In this document: positions 44,600-56,262 of the stretch, piece after piece
How the letters are laid out: the number at the start of each line of letters is the position of its first letter
How positions within the stretch are numbered: position 1 is the stretch's first letter
Origin: Hypericum androsaemum
Lineage: Eukaryota; Streptophyta; Magnoliopsida; Malpighiales; Hypericaceae
Assembly (NCBI GenBank): GCA_963995505.1
Contig: OZ023198.1
Coordinates: 4,036,360 to 4,100,359 of the forward strand
Reading direction: 5' to 3'
Length of the DNA stretch: 64,000 nucleotides
The notes under the pieces: generated by a model
Seen by the model: the letters and a program-made list of their open reading frames with translations, nothing else
What the model was told of the DNA's origin: nothing
The model's database searches: none
Made by a program: the position numbers and the translations under genes

Positions 44600-45614
44600 T
44601 AGTTTCGTTGACCGATGTTTACAAACGCAAAGCTAACTCGAGAAAGAAAGAATCTCTAAGCATGTAGTAGAAGTTTATGACTGCAACCTGAGGTAGTCTA
44701 GACTCTAGAATTATGACCGCAACTTGTGAATAATTAAATAAGGAAAACGGGAAAATTAAGAAACTTTTATCACAAGGCAAGTTAGCGACTATGTGTTAAC
44801 TAGTATATTTATGTAATAAAGTTTCATGTTTCAAGACATTTCCAACTTATTGAATCCATTTTCCCCTCATGTTATTGTTAGTTGGTCAACTTGGTATGCT
44901 TGACAAGAAACATTTGTTGATACCAACCGATCTCCGAAAATCCACCGAGCTGACTAACTTAGATTTGAATTCGATATGAATTTTGATAAACTTCTCCCGA
45001 CATACATTTAACATTGGTACTTTTTTAATTATTCGAACTCGAGATATTTTGGTTAATCTACAATAATTTCCTCAAATGTTTTTATGTACCACAGTCGTCT
45101 GAAAACTAATAACCCATAAAAGAAAACTTGTCATATCATATAGTAGCTGTGATCAGAAATCCAATATAGTGCATGAACCACTTGCTTCGTTATTGGTCCC
45201 ACGATAATAACTCCAAAGACATCAAGCAATAAATGGCCCTAGAGATGGGTTTGCGTCTTTAAGTAATATCTCCTGCCATGTCTCATGATCAAAACAAAAA
45301 ACCCGATACACCGAACCAGCTAATGGATAAAACCAGGAAGGCAACAAATTTCTTCCTAGCCAATATTTTGCATCTTAGGAGTTGGAATGATAACCCAATT
45401 TTCAACGATTGGATTGCCTACTTGACTGGCCATGGCATGTCCCAATCCGTCCACGTACTGTCCATTTAATTTTTCAATGGACATAATTATACAAAGATTT
45501 TGCAAATTGCAAGATAAACCACAAGAAGTGGAGCATCAATTCTTTGGTAGAAAACTGAGGGATCTTAGGTGGCAAAGGACCCATTTAAGTTTATTCCGTC
45601 TAAATATCTAGCCA
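44600..45614. other. End of unit B, then unassigned spacer
   Basis: 44,600-44,815 is collinear with 22,288-22,497 and 54,327-54,530. Similarity to the other units then stops. 44,930-45,070 weakly resembles the dispersed repeat at 11.3 kb. No gene was recognised at 45,100-45,614. Confidence 0.45.
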
Positions 45615-45893
45615 TCAAGGACATTTAGGGTTAGCCTCAGGAGTTTCTTGCAACACTCTCTCGACGAGGAATTTGTAATTGCATGGCAACTTGGTCTCCC
45701 ACACGAAATCAGCTGACGAGGCTCCACGGAAAGCCCGGCTCAACCCGGAGAGTTTGCATATCTCCGGCGGATCCAAGCACACGAGGATGGAGGCGACGCA
45801 GCTCTCCGGCACGTCGTCGAGCCCTGGTCGGGAAACCGAATTGGTTGTGTATAGTTTATTATCCGAACATAGGGCAGATGGTCCGGCCCCCAT
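45615..45893 (-). pseudogene. F-box protein PP2-A13-like, first-exon fragment
   Basis: The 92-residue frame begins MGAGPSALCSD and has RPGLDDVPESCVASI, LDPPEICKLSGLSRAFRGAS and ADFVWETKLP, the F-box of the plant F-box/PP2 (phloem protein 2-type lectin) group, such as PP2-A13. These proteins are SCF ubiquitin-ligase adaptors with a C-terminal sugar-binding domain. The frame stops soon after the F-box (NPKCP). The expected end of the first exon and the PP2 domain are not found to the left, so this is a truncated fragment. The start codon and upstream DNA look intact. Confidence 0.72.
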
Positions 45894-46573
45894 AGGCAGA
45901 ATCGAGAAAGGATGGGGAAGTAGGATGACGACTAATACAAGTTTAAGCGAGGTTAGAATCTTTAAATGGGCTTATAGATAGAGAAGAAGGTGGTAGATTC
46001 TAATGGGAATTGGAGGGGAAATTGAGGGCAACGCCACCATTTTTTTGGGGAAGGAGAGGTATGTGTGTGAGTTGGGGTTTTGGTGCTTTTAGGAGGAGAG
46101 GAATATGAGGAATGCGTGAAGTTTGTGAAAAGGGATAAAAAGTGCTATTCTAATTGTCTGTCTCGTTGTAGTTATTAATAGTGAGAAACGTTACAGGAAT
46201 CTAAAAATTTCGGGTTTGAGTCTTTGATTAACGTAACAATCTTAAATATTTATTGTAATTACAAAAAAATTACCTGACTCAATCTAGATCACCATTGTAC
46301 GAGGAAATTAATTCACAATTAAAGTGAGGTGGACAAGTTACTAGCTGGGGTATGTACAATGGAGAGTGGATTGGAATTTGATGCCTCTGTCCGAGTGTGT
46401 GCCTATGCCTACGTGTATCTGGATATGTTGATGTGTACGCATATATTTGTGGGTGGGAACTTTTTCGAGAGAGGAGTTTTTTAAAAACAAATTCAATATT
46501 AATAATTGTAAGATCAAATCACACTTGTTGAAAAAACAAGAATACAACTAGTACTTAGAAATTTTAAATATTA
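45894..46573. other. Spacer upstream of the F-box fragment
   Basis: May include the fragment's former promoter. No other feature was recognised. Confidence 0.35.
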
Positions 46574-47131
46574 CAGTAAACCTCTGTAAAGTGATTCCCT
46601 CTAAAGTGATTATCTCTCTAAACTGATAAAAAGTCTCAGTCCCGAGTAAGGACTAGTGTTAAAATTTAATAATCCCTTTATCGTAATAACTGATACTTTT
46701 TAAGAAAATTTTAGTGTTAAATCTCGGTCCCAATTTTTGCATAAAGTAATATTTTTAAATAAATACATATATTTTTTACATATTTTACGAATTCAAAAAA
46801 TATTGTAAGATATTAGCTTGTGCTAAACTTGCTTATTTGATAAATTTTACATTATTATTCATTTTCTCAATCGTCTTCAAATGGTCATTGTGATCTTCAT
46901 CTTGTTAGAAAATATTTGAATCGGGTGTATTATTTGAATAATGCTCCAAGTCAAAATGTTAGGTAATTTATATATAGACAAAGTAATTTTTTGACATTTA
47001 CGTATTTATTGTTCAAAAACTCAATTTTAATATTTTTAGAGGAAAAAACGCAAGCCTCTCTTATCTAATAACCTCTCTAAAGTAATATTTTTCTCCGTTC
47101 CCAACAATATCACTTTAAAGAGATTTTACTG
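46574..47131. mobile_element. Emigrant-like MITE, copy 2
   Basis: 558 bp, the same family and length as 13,635-14,194, with CAGTAAACCTCTGTAAAGTG-type ends and TA on both sides (46,572-46,573 and 47,132-47,133). Collinear throughout with copy 1. Confidence 0.88.
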
Positions 47132-47989
47132 TAATTGTTAATGAAGTACAACGAGATAATGTGCTATTTGTATTTTTTTTAAGTCCAATTTTATTTTATT
47201 CTTAACAATTTGGACTTGATTTTATAAGCCAAGATATCTAGTTATGAGATTTTCTTATAAAAGTAAAATTTAAATCTAAATTTCATGGTATATATTTAGG
47301 GATGAGCGTCAGAGATAAAGATTTTAGGAAACCAAAATAATCATATTCGGAATTACATAGTATATAATGTGTCGGCCCAATTTATCGTGGACGGGAGCAC
47401 TATCATTCATGGGCCTACATGGTATTGACGCAGACAATACGTAAATGCGAGGGGAAACACGGAAGATACATGTGAATATGTTTTTTATATCAGTTGATAT
47501 TCGGGTACCATTGTTTTATCGGGTAGAATTTTGAATGGTGGATATTTTTTACTAAATATTTAACATGTTTCAGATATTTTGAACTTTCAAGATCTCATCT
47601 TTAAGAACTTTCAAGCCTTGAAGACGTCGTGTGGACGACCGAGGAGGACATGCAGCAAATGAATCCTATATAGGGCAGTTTCTTCTGTCATTCTTAGTGC
47701 TATCTGTATAGGCCAAATCATCTACCGAAATGGGTCATAGGTATTGAATGTATATCTCCATTCTTTTTGTAGTTTTTTCCATTTGATCAGACACTGATCA
47801 GGTCTGAAGCTGGAGTTGTTTTCCTTGCTTTTATCATTGGAAAACAAGAGTTGATGTTTTACTTCGTTGTTGTTGCCAAATGTTTTGGGGATCTATGTGA
47901 ACCGGTGTTTGTTTTTTGTTATTGCAAAATTTTCGAGTTAAAAAAAAAAAGAACTTTCAAGCCTTGTATTTCCGACGTCAAGTTTACTT
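47132..47989. other. Spacer holding the repeat shared with 1.5 kb
   Basis: About 47,365-47,455 is similar to about 1,465-1,560. The rest shows no recognisable gene. Confidence 0.4.
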
Positions 47990-48175
47990 GACTCATCAAA
48001 GGGCGGAAAAGCCTCTTGGCAAGCTCCGTCAAATGAGTTCGGGAATATCAATTGCTATGCTTCTTGGTTGGATGCTTCATCTCAATCTGGAATTGCCGTA
48101 ATTGCGAGAGACGTGATGGGCCTCGTCATTGGAGGTCAGACCGAGCTGATCCTTGCCACTTTCTTTCACTCCCTC
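47990..48175 (+). pseudogene. RNase H-like (RVT_3) fragment
   Basis: Plus-strand residues SQSGIAVIARDVMGLVIGG match the second strand and turn of the RNase H-like fold found in LINE C-termini and in plant RVT_3 proteins. The upstream part (NINCYASWLDAS) is in the same frame. The rest of the domain is missing. Confidence 0.55.
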
Positions 48176-48966
48176 GACTCCACTTCGACATCCCTGATTG
48201 ACATCCCCGATCATCATCAAGTTCTTCACTCAAATCGCACAACTCCCCGAATGTTCTCAACATCTTCACTCGACTCTTGACTCGATTAATTTTTCGACCG
48301 TCCTCGAGCTCCGAACTCAATCTGATCAACTCACGAGACATCTTCAGGCTCCATACCCAACATGACCCCCCAAAAAAATAAGGCTTTGTCTCATTGAGTG
48401 TATTGAAATATGAATGACTCGTTAATTTTTTTATACGTAAATTATTATTATCCACGAAAGGTTACATCAAATATGTACAAATGTACAACACTAATATTTG
48501 ACTATCTAAATAATATACGGTACTAGATAGTTAATATTTTTGACATTAAATTTATCAGTGCTCGTAAGCACTTTTCGCCTAAGCCCCAACATTATTCTCT
48601 TTTATTATTTTATGCCAATTCATTTTATAGACTTCTCATCTCATATGAATGACATATTACTTACATAATATTCGTGGGAAAAACACCTTATCAGGTGTCC
48701 ATTTTTCTAAGTTTCACTAAAATGGGGTCCGTTTTCAATTTATTCCCGTTCAAGTGTACGTTTTCAATATAAATTTTTTTCTTCTTCTTTGATTACCACA
48801 ATATGAAATTTTCTTTCGTATTGTGGGAATGTACAAAAAAATATTTTGTATTATGGTATAGTACAGAAAAAAGTTTGTATTGTGTTTGAACACCTCAACC
48901 GAAATTTTTTGAAAACTGTCCCATTTTATTAAAAAAACTGGGATAGCAACCTGATAGGGTTTTTCC
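48176..48966. other. Remodelled upstream region of P450 copy 3
   Basis: 48,380-48,425 matches the copy 1 promoter (14,870-14,910, shared GTATTGAAATATGAAT). Homology resumes at about 48,974 (AAAGATCTAACGCTGTC). The DNA between, about 545 bp, is absent from copies 1 and 2. It is AT-rich with no recognised element ends. Confidence 0.6.
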
Positions 48967-48976
48967 CTATATAATA
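48967..48976 (+). promoter_or_regulatory. Extra TATA-like box before P450 copy 3
   Basis: CTATATAATA at the right edge of the inserted DNA, about 100 bp before the start codon and absent in copies 1 and 2. The ancestral TATAAGG is still present at 49,009-49,015. Confidence 0.4.
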
Positions 48977-49008
48977 AAGATCTAACGCTGTCTATTACCA
49001 TAAAAGGA

Positions 49009-49015
49009 TATAAGG
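49009..49015 (+). promoter_or_regulatory. Ancestral TATA box of P450 copy 3
   Basis: TATAAGG, 53 bp before the start codon, equivalent to the boxes of copies 1 and 2. Confidence 0.5.
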
Positions 49016-49067
49016 CTGTCGCCTCATCTCTCATCTTTTAATTCACTTCTCATCCACACATCACCAA

Positions 49068-51458
49068 ATGTCCCTCCTCGTCTTCCTCCTCCTCCTCCTC
49101 CCTCTTTGCTTTTTTTTCTTAAACCATTTCATAAGCTCATCTTCCAGAAGGTCCAAGAACCTTCCACCGGGTCCAAGACCATGGCCTATCCTTGGGAACA
49201 TTCCCCATTTCGCGACAAAGAATCCTCACATCTCTGCGGCCCAGTTCGCCAACACTTATGGCCCGTTGATCTCTTTCAAGCTTGGGACGCAGCTCCTCGT
49301 TGTTGGATCTTCTCCAGAAGCAGCCATGGAGATTCTCAAGACTCATGACCATTTACTCTCCGCCAGGTATTTCTTAAACTTTATGCGGAATTGCATTTCA
49401 CAACGTTAGAATCTCTTTATCCAACAAAAAATTCACGTGTTAATCTCAACATGATGTCTCAAGTGAACTTTATTAGGTTAATGATCGGACCAAAATTTAC
49501 ATGGGAAAGGATAATACATACACAAGATCAAGTTATTTTATTATCATGTTAAAATTTTATATCCAATTTAAAGTTTATTAGTAATCTCAACAAACTCCTT
49601 TAAACAAATTTTTAGGGTTTGTGATAGGACCCAAATTTGCATGAGTTAAATATTATATTAAAATTTCTATATTCAACCGAAAAACTTAATCTAATTTATT
49701 GTTAGATTTTTAACCATTAGTTATGAACAAACACGTTACATTTGTAACTAACGATATATTGATCTCGACATACACTATCATATATTTGAATGTAGTTGTT
49801 TCTTTCAACCCATGTCTCGGGCACTTGCGAAAAGCGCTTCCATTCAAAAGGGAAGTGATTGACAAGATTGCACTTGTTTGGTCGAGCGAGTGCAACGACC
49901 ACTGGAAGTCATTAAGAACTCTTTGCAAAACTGAGCTATTCTCACCAAAAGCAATAGAATCACAGGCCGCCATGAGAGAGCTCAAAGTCTCTGAGATGAT
50001 CAACCTCATCAAGACCAAAGAAGGCCAAGTTGTTAAAATAGGAGAATTGGTCTTCAACACAGTGTTTAATATGCTTTCCACCCTTTTCTTCTCCAAGGAT
50101 TTGGGAGAAAAAAGTGACAAAGCTGGATTGAAAAACATAGTTTGGAGGCTATTGGAGCTGGGTTCCGCTCCTAATGTCTCTGATCTGTATCCTGTTCTTG
50201 CACCATTGGACCTTCAAGGAATTCAAAGGGAGGTGGTGAAGCTTACCAAGAAGTTCTATGGTGTTTGGGAAGATGATGTTAGAGAAAGAAGAGAGAAGAG
50301 AGTTGAGGTTGATGATTCCTCGATGGACGACTTCTTGGATGTCTTCCTTGCTAATGGATTCAGCGACGACTTTATCAATTGGTTTATCCTGGTACGTATA
50401 GAATCCAAACCATGAACTGGTATTATAATGATCATATTTACATCTGTCTTTGATATCATTTCCGAATTTTCGTATCCGTTTCAAAACTTAATCGTGTCTA
50501 ATTTGGTACTTGTTAGAATCTCCCGTTAAAAACTTTAAAGCAATGAATATATATATCTTCCACACTTATAAACTAGCAGAGTACACCTGCAACTTTCGAT
50601 ATAGGATCGTCTATACCAATATTAATCCTAAGTAATCACTCGTACGATCATATTTTTCCGTATCCAGGAATTATTTATTGCATGCATTTACCTAAATCTT
50701 GCAGCGTGATTTAGTTCTGCTCTGTCTGAATCTTTCATGTCCGACTCACTCAAAATTTGGTTGTGTAATTTAGTATAAATAGAAAGATTAATTCCCCATA
50801 ATCAACGTGAGATTCATACTCGAATAATCACATATTTTGTATTCAGGAATTATTTACTGCAGGCTCAGATACTACCACCACAACGGTGGAGTGGGCAATG
50901 GCGGAATTGGTTAAAAACAGAGGAACAATGGAAAAGGTCATGGAGGAGCTCAAAACAGAACTCGACACACAACCATTAAACGAATCCCGAGCCTCCCAAC
51001 TTCCATACCTAAACGCATGCGTTAAGGAGACGTTGAGACTTCACCCGCCGGTCCCGTTCCTAATCCCACACCGAGCAGTCCAGGACTGTTCGGTTATGGG
51101 CTACACAATCCCGAAGGATTCCCAGATACTCGTCAACGTATGGGCCATTGGCCGTGATCCATCTGGGTGGGACGATCCACTGAGCTTCAACTCCGAGAGG
51201 TTCCTCGGGTCGAATTTGGACTTCAAAGGTCAGGACTTTGGGCTGATACCTTTTGGGTCAGGGAGAAGGATATGTCCTGGGCTCCCAATGGCCAACAGGC
51301 AAGTGCACTTGATATTGGCCTCATTGTTACACCACTTTGATTGGTCTCTTCCCAATAGTGAGAATCCTGGCAAGCTGGAGATGCAGGAGAAGTTCGGTAT
51401 AACGTTGCAATTGGAAAAACCTCTATCACTTGTTCCGAAAACCAAAAATACTGTGTAA
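49068..51458 (+). CDS. CYP80-like cytochrome P450, copy 3, with defective intron 1 acceptor
   Basis: By alignment to copies 1 and 2 the exons are 49068-49366, 49821-50391 and 50847-51458, giving 493 residues with no stop or frameshift. However, the intron 1 acceptor reads CTCGG where the others have CTCAG, so normal splicing should fail. The nearest alternative AGs (25 bp upstream and 14 bp downstream) would shift the frame. The PERF motif is SERF (406-409). The anchor, PPGP hinge, WxxxR, AGSDTT, ExxR and heme Cys433 (PFGSGRRICPG) remain. Coding sequence and flank are closest to copy 1, so it arose in the A/C duplication. It is likely a young pseudogene, or a gene using a rare non-AG acceptor; a consensus error at one base is also possible. 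Confidence 0.85.
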
Positions 51459-51932
51459 TTCTAAAATGAAACATTGTGTACAGTTTGGGACGATTAAATA
51501 AAAATAAACACTACCGTAGTTTTTCCTTTTTTTTTCCGAATTTTACCAAAAATTTCCTTGTACCAAAGAAAATTTTATGTCCATAAGAGGTATAGCCCTC
51601 AAATATTTCCTTGGGACCCGAGCCCAGTACTTGTTCCAGCCCAACTCGGTTGAAAAAGATTTTTTTTGGGCTTTTATTCCGGCCCATACGTTTCCATACT
51701 AGAAAAAAAATCTTTGGTTTATGTATTGAAAACATTTAAGGTGGATGATGTAAATATATATAATAATATTAAGGAGCATGCACACCCATCTTAAATAATT
51801 TGACCAACGATTGATAATAATCTATATTAGTTAATCTCCGTACTCAGTGATAACCAGTAAATGTCGTGTACAATATCAAAACAAATTAGTCACGGAATCT
51901 ATTATTAAGTCGAAATTCTTATTTTAGGGTGA
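51459..51932. other. 3' flank of P450 copy 3
   Basis: Collinear with the flanks of copies 1 and 2 and with the uninterrupted Pack-MULE site at 51,569-51,577. Confidence 0.6.
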
Positions 51933-51943
51933 GGAAAACTCAT

Positions 51944-53228
51944 TTTTTGGGTAGAAAATGAGGGGATAATATGCCCACTAATCTTTATTAACCACGTGCT
52001 GAAATCATAGTGCGAGTACAACGTGAAATCATAGTGTGGTACAAAAGCTGAAAGGTAAATCAGATAGGACATAATCAAATCCTATAGTCAAAGCATGCTT
52101 AGAGAGGGCATGTGTCACCTGGTTACCCTATCTAAATGTATGCTAAAGTTGTGTCGTCCAGTCTCGAATCAACATCTCCCGTGTCTGACTGATCAAGTTA
52201 ACATGTGGATATTCCCTGCCAACATCACGACCGGCACAAATAAAAGCACAGGTACACCTGTCCATCTCTGCACAGATCGACACAGGAAGAATTTCAGTCT
52301 GCATAATGTGGAAAGGTATAGCTGATGTTACCCAGTGGGCAAGTGTAATAAGTCTAGCTAGACTGAGAGTCCTAGTTTTCCATCCTGCCATTCGGGACCG
52401 CATCCTATCCACAATGTAATGGTATGATTGTCTTCGATTTCGCGCCACCGCCTTAGGGACCCCAAGATACTTCCCTAGATCCTCAGTCAATAGAATCCCT
52501 AGGGTAGCACTCAACTGTTTTGCCAATTTACCATCAACATTGGAGGACATCATGACTTTGAACTTGGGTAGACTCACTTTTTGTCCCGAGCTTTCACAAA
52601 AGTCATCAAGAAGCTCGCAGACGAGAATAGCCTGATCCATTAAACTACACATAAGAATCAAATCATCAGCAAATATCAAATAGGAATGAGGTAGGGCATG
52701 ACGTGTAAGTTTCACCAGTGCCCAACGCCCTTCCCTCATAAGTTGCTCAATAGCATGTGACAATCGCTCCATACAAAGGACAACAAGATAGGGTAAAAGA
52801 CAGTCTCCCTGTCGAATGCTCCGAAAAAGAAAAAAAAGTATCAGATTGACATCCGTTCCAGAGGATCCTCATAGAAGTGTTGAGACACATGCCATAATCT
52901 ATCCGAAAAACTCTGGTGGCAGTCCAATCAACTCAAGCATCTCCTGTAGAAAAGCCAAACTCAATCAATCTTAAGCCTTCTTCAAATTCAATTTAATCAC
53001 CATCCATCCAACCTGGTTCTCCTTATGAACCATCGAATGAACGGTCTTCCTCAAGGTATATTATCAGACATAAACTGCCCTGGAATGAAGCTAAACTGGA
53101 CAGGGCTGACCATACTGTCTAGGAGGGGCTTCAGACGATTCACTAACGTCTTCGTGATGGTTTTGTATGGTACTCGGAACAGGCTAATCGGTCGAAAGTG
53201 AGCAAAGGTCTCTGGACTCAGAATATTT
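51944..53228 (-). mobile_element. LINE insertion, unit C copy, internally deleted
   Basis: The same insertion as 19,040-21,172, with identical 11-bp duplications (51,933-51,943 and 53,229-53,239). About 865 bp including the whole RNase H domain are missing at about 52,237. The reverse transcriptase frame at 52,143-52,772 keeps FADD and the SGQKVS block. The 5' reverse transcriptase part has frameshifts. Confidence 0.9.
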
Positions 53229-53239
53229 GGGAAAACTCA

Positions 53240-53567
53240 TACTTGTACGAGCCTATATAGCTATTATTCTTTGCAAAAAGTTGGAGGAAGAAATCGAAAA
53301 ATAAATGTGATTTATGGTACATGTGTCCAGAAGTAGGGTAAATTTTCATCGTCGAGAATTTGATCCAGTGCCGAGGAACCGAGGTCGTCCAAACTGACGT
53401 CGGCGGGGTGGTAATGAACCCAGTTGCCAGATTATTACAGTTAATATTGGGACAAGGCTTGCTGTCCATTGGACGCAGATAGCTGGAACCTGAGAGATTT
53501 GATGTCCCACCTATGAACTAGGCTGTAATTCCATAGTGGGAATTGGAATTCCAGCTCCCTCATTACC
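53240..53567 (-). other. Conserved unidentified segment, unit C copy
   Basis: Aligns with 21,184-21,510 and 40,047-40,425. It shares the roughly 75-bp deletion of unit A. Confidence 0.35.
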
Positions 53568-53860
53568 ATTTTTTTATAAATAAAATTTTATACTCCTAAA
53601 AAAAAACTATCCACGGTAATTGGCACAGCACTTGAGGTACAAAATAGACACATATCAAAACAAACGATGATAAATACTATCTACGTACAATTCCACAATG
53701 CCACCGCCAAAGTAGCAATCCTAGACACCTTTAGCAATAAAACTCTCGCCAAAATCACGGAGGGTCAAAGAACTTTGCTTGGTTGTTTCCCCTTCGCGCA
53801 GTTCTAATGGCTTGTAGGACATGAGGTGTATCTAACTCCCATGCCCATACTAAAAGCCAA
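53568..53860 (-). mobile_element. Short LINE 3' tail insertion, unit C copy
   Basis: The same insertion as 21,511-21,820, with the T-run at its left edge and a few small deletions. Confidence 0.6.
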
Positions 53861-55302
53861 GCTCTTCCAGTACTTCTAGTCACCATGTTTGGTGAAGGGA
53901 CGCAATCGCGTTGAATCTGATTACCTAAGAGACAAAGTGAAATTACATTATACTTTTCAAAAAGACATTAAACTGCAAAATATTAAATTAACTTTTGAGT
54001 TCACAGAAATTTCAAAATATGAAAATTATTTTTTTTCTATTTGAAGTAACCGTTTAAATAGGATGGAGAATAATTTCTTGTTAAAAAACGTAGGAAGTCA
54101 TTTTCTTGAAAAATATTTTTGGAAAATATCCACGGATGCTTAATTGTTGAGCGATTTTCTCTTAATTTTTGATATATTTTGATGTGATTATTTATTGTCT
54201 ATGATCTTTCGATAGTCGATATCATATTCACAAATTATGACTAATTCCAAAATCAAGTATTGTCAGACTTGGTGAGCTTATGAAGTACCATATTTTCACA
54301 ATTGAACCTACTTTATTTTATTCTAATTTTTTCCTTGACCGATGTTTACAAACGCAAAGATAACAAGAGAAGGAAAGAATTTGTTGGCATGCACTGGAAG
54401 TTTATGACCGCTACCTGTGGTAGTTTGGACTCTAAGATTAAGATTCTTGTTAATTAAATAAGGAAACGGAAAAGTAAGATACTTTAGTCAAAAGGCAAGT
54501 TAGAGACTATATATTAACTAGTATATTAATATAGCCTAGCCTTTCCTCATTCTCCCGGGTATAGTACTTATGGCGCAAGTCAGTCTCCTCAAGTGGAAGT
54601 AAGATGCTCATTCTTGTATCATTGGTAGGGAAGTGGGTAAGCGAACATAGGTGTATTTATTTGTGAATGTTAATTACCTTTGCCTGCCCTTCCTTTTCGC
54701 GTATAACGCTCGGTTGACTTAACCATACCTTTCAAACTGAATCGATTTTCTTCCACTTCGGTTTTCAGGTCAAAAAAATCCTAGTCCGTCATACTTTGCC
54801 GTAGATTCAATAGAAATAGCTTGATTGAAAAACTGACAATACAACTATAACAGCATAAGTCGGTCCCGTTCTCTTACTAAATCAATTTACCGATGAATGC
54901 TTTTTTTTATTTATGAATTGTTCATTCAATTTCTTTCAAATAAGCCATTTCTTGCTGAGACCGATAAATATAACTAGTAGAAAATCAAAATAATTAGTTA
55001 TAGTAGATATGAATGAGCTAAATCAAGTCTTTTTTATACATATGTTTGGAAAGCACTTCCCTAATTGAAATTGAAAGTTTTGAATTTTTCAATCATTATT
55101 ATTAGTGTTTGAGTATGAATATCTCATATGAGGTTTGGATGTTAATATTTAATTTTCTTTTTATTTTGATTAATAAATGTATGCATTTATTAAAAAAATT
55201 CTAAAGCATGTTGAGATTATTATATCTTGCATTTTGAAAATGGATAATTTGATGTTTGGTGCTTCGATTAATCCAAAGTTATGTGGATTATATTAAAAAT
55301 TA
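53861..55302. other. Duplicated intergenic segment, unit C
   Basis: Collinear with 21,834-22,497 and 24,086-24,740. Bases 54,530-54,555 show the site uninterrupted where unit A carries the gapped MULE. No gene was recognised. Confidence 0.5.
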
Positions 55303-55929
55303 GGATAAATTACTCTGAGATCCTGGGGTTTGGTCATCCTACCTTTCGTATCCCTCAGTTTTCAGAAATAATTTTTATGTCTCCGTGTTTGGTTTTATTA
55401 TACTCTCGGGTCCCTATTACCGAAACATGTCATTTTCTTCGGTGAATCCCACTTGAAAAACAAAAATGGCCCTCCTACTTAAAAAAAACTCTCTTTTTTT
55501 TCTCTTCCTCTTTCTCCCACTTCATCTTCTTCTTCTAACCTTCAACCAAAATTCAAACTCAAACTCAAGTCCAAATATTTTAGTGAGAATCAAAACTAAT
55601 TATAGAGAATCAAAAATTAAAGAACCCTAATTTTTTAAATTATAATTTTAATTTAGAAAATATACAAATACATTAATCTCAAAGAGCAAGACTGGGTTAT
55701 GTATCGCCCTCCTCTTCAAACAATTGGTGAACGATCACTCCTAGAAACATACCGGAGTTAGTGTTTCCGGGGGATAACACCAGGCGTCTTCTCATTACCC
55801 TCTCTGCCAAACATCTCCAAACAATTAAAAAAGTTAACCAACCATGGAAGTTCAACACTTCCCCTCAAACCCATTGAAGGATTCTTCTAGAAAATGCCTA
55901 GTTTCAAAATTTGACAAGAAAACAGCCAA

Positions 55930-56150
55930 AAGTAGAAGTAACCGTCTCCCCTTTACCGTAAATACACGACCAAAACTAGAAGAAAAATCAAATACAATAA
56001 CCAAAAGTAGAAGTCACCGTCTCCCCTTTACCGTAAATACACGACCAAAACTAGAAGAAAAATCAAATACAATAACCAAAAGTTGAAGTCACCGTCTCCC
56101 CTTTACCGTAAATACACGACCAAACTAGAAGAAAAATCAAATACAATAAC
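55930..56150. repeat. 75-bp tandem triplication in unit C
   Basis: Three copies with equivalent positions at 55,942, 56,017 and 56,092 (exact 75-bp spacing, each with CCGTCTCCCCTTTACCGTAA). Unit A has a single copy near 25,435, so the expansion followed the A/C duplication. Confidence 0.92.
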
Positions 56151-56262
56151 CAACATGACCTAGTAAACGGTCCAGCTTGTGGTGGCCCTGGTGGGGGACT
56201 AAATTAAGCAACTTTTTTCCCAAAATTGGACAAGATTCACAATGGGAATCAAGTAAAGCAAC

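Noticed and set aside
45278..45469. 63-residue frame left of the F-box fragment, considered as a further exon or small gene
   Set aside because: No domain on either strand, no matching phase with the F-box frame and no clear splice sites.
54541..55060. Possible plastid-derived insertion
   Set aside because: The texture seemed plastid-like, but I could not match it to a plastid gene; it is only certain that it is shared by units A and C.
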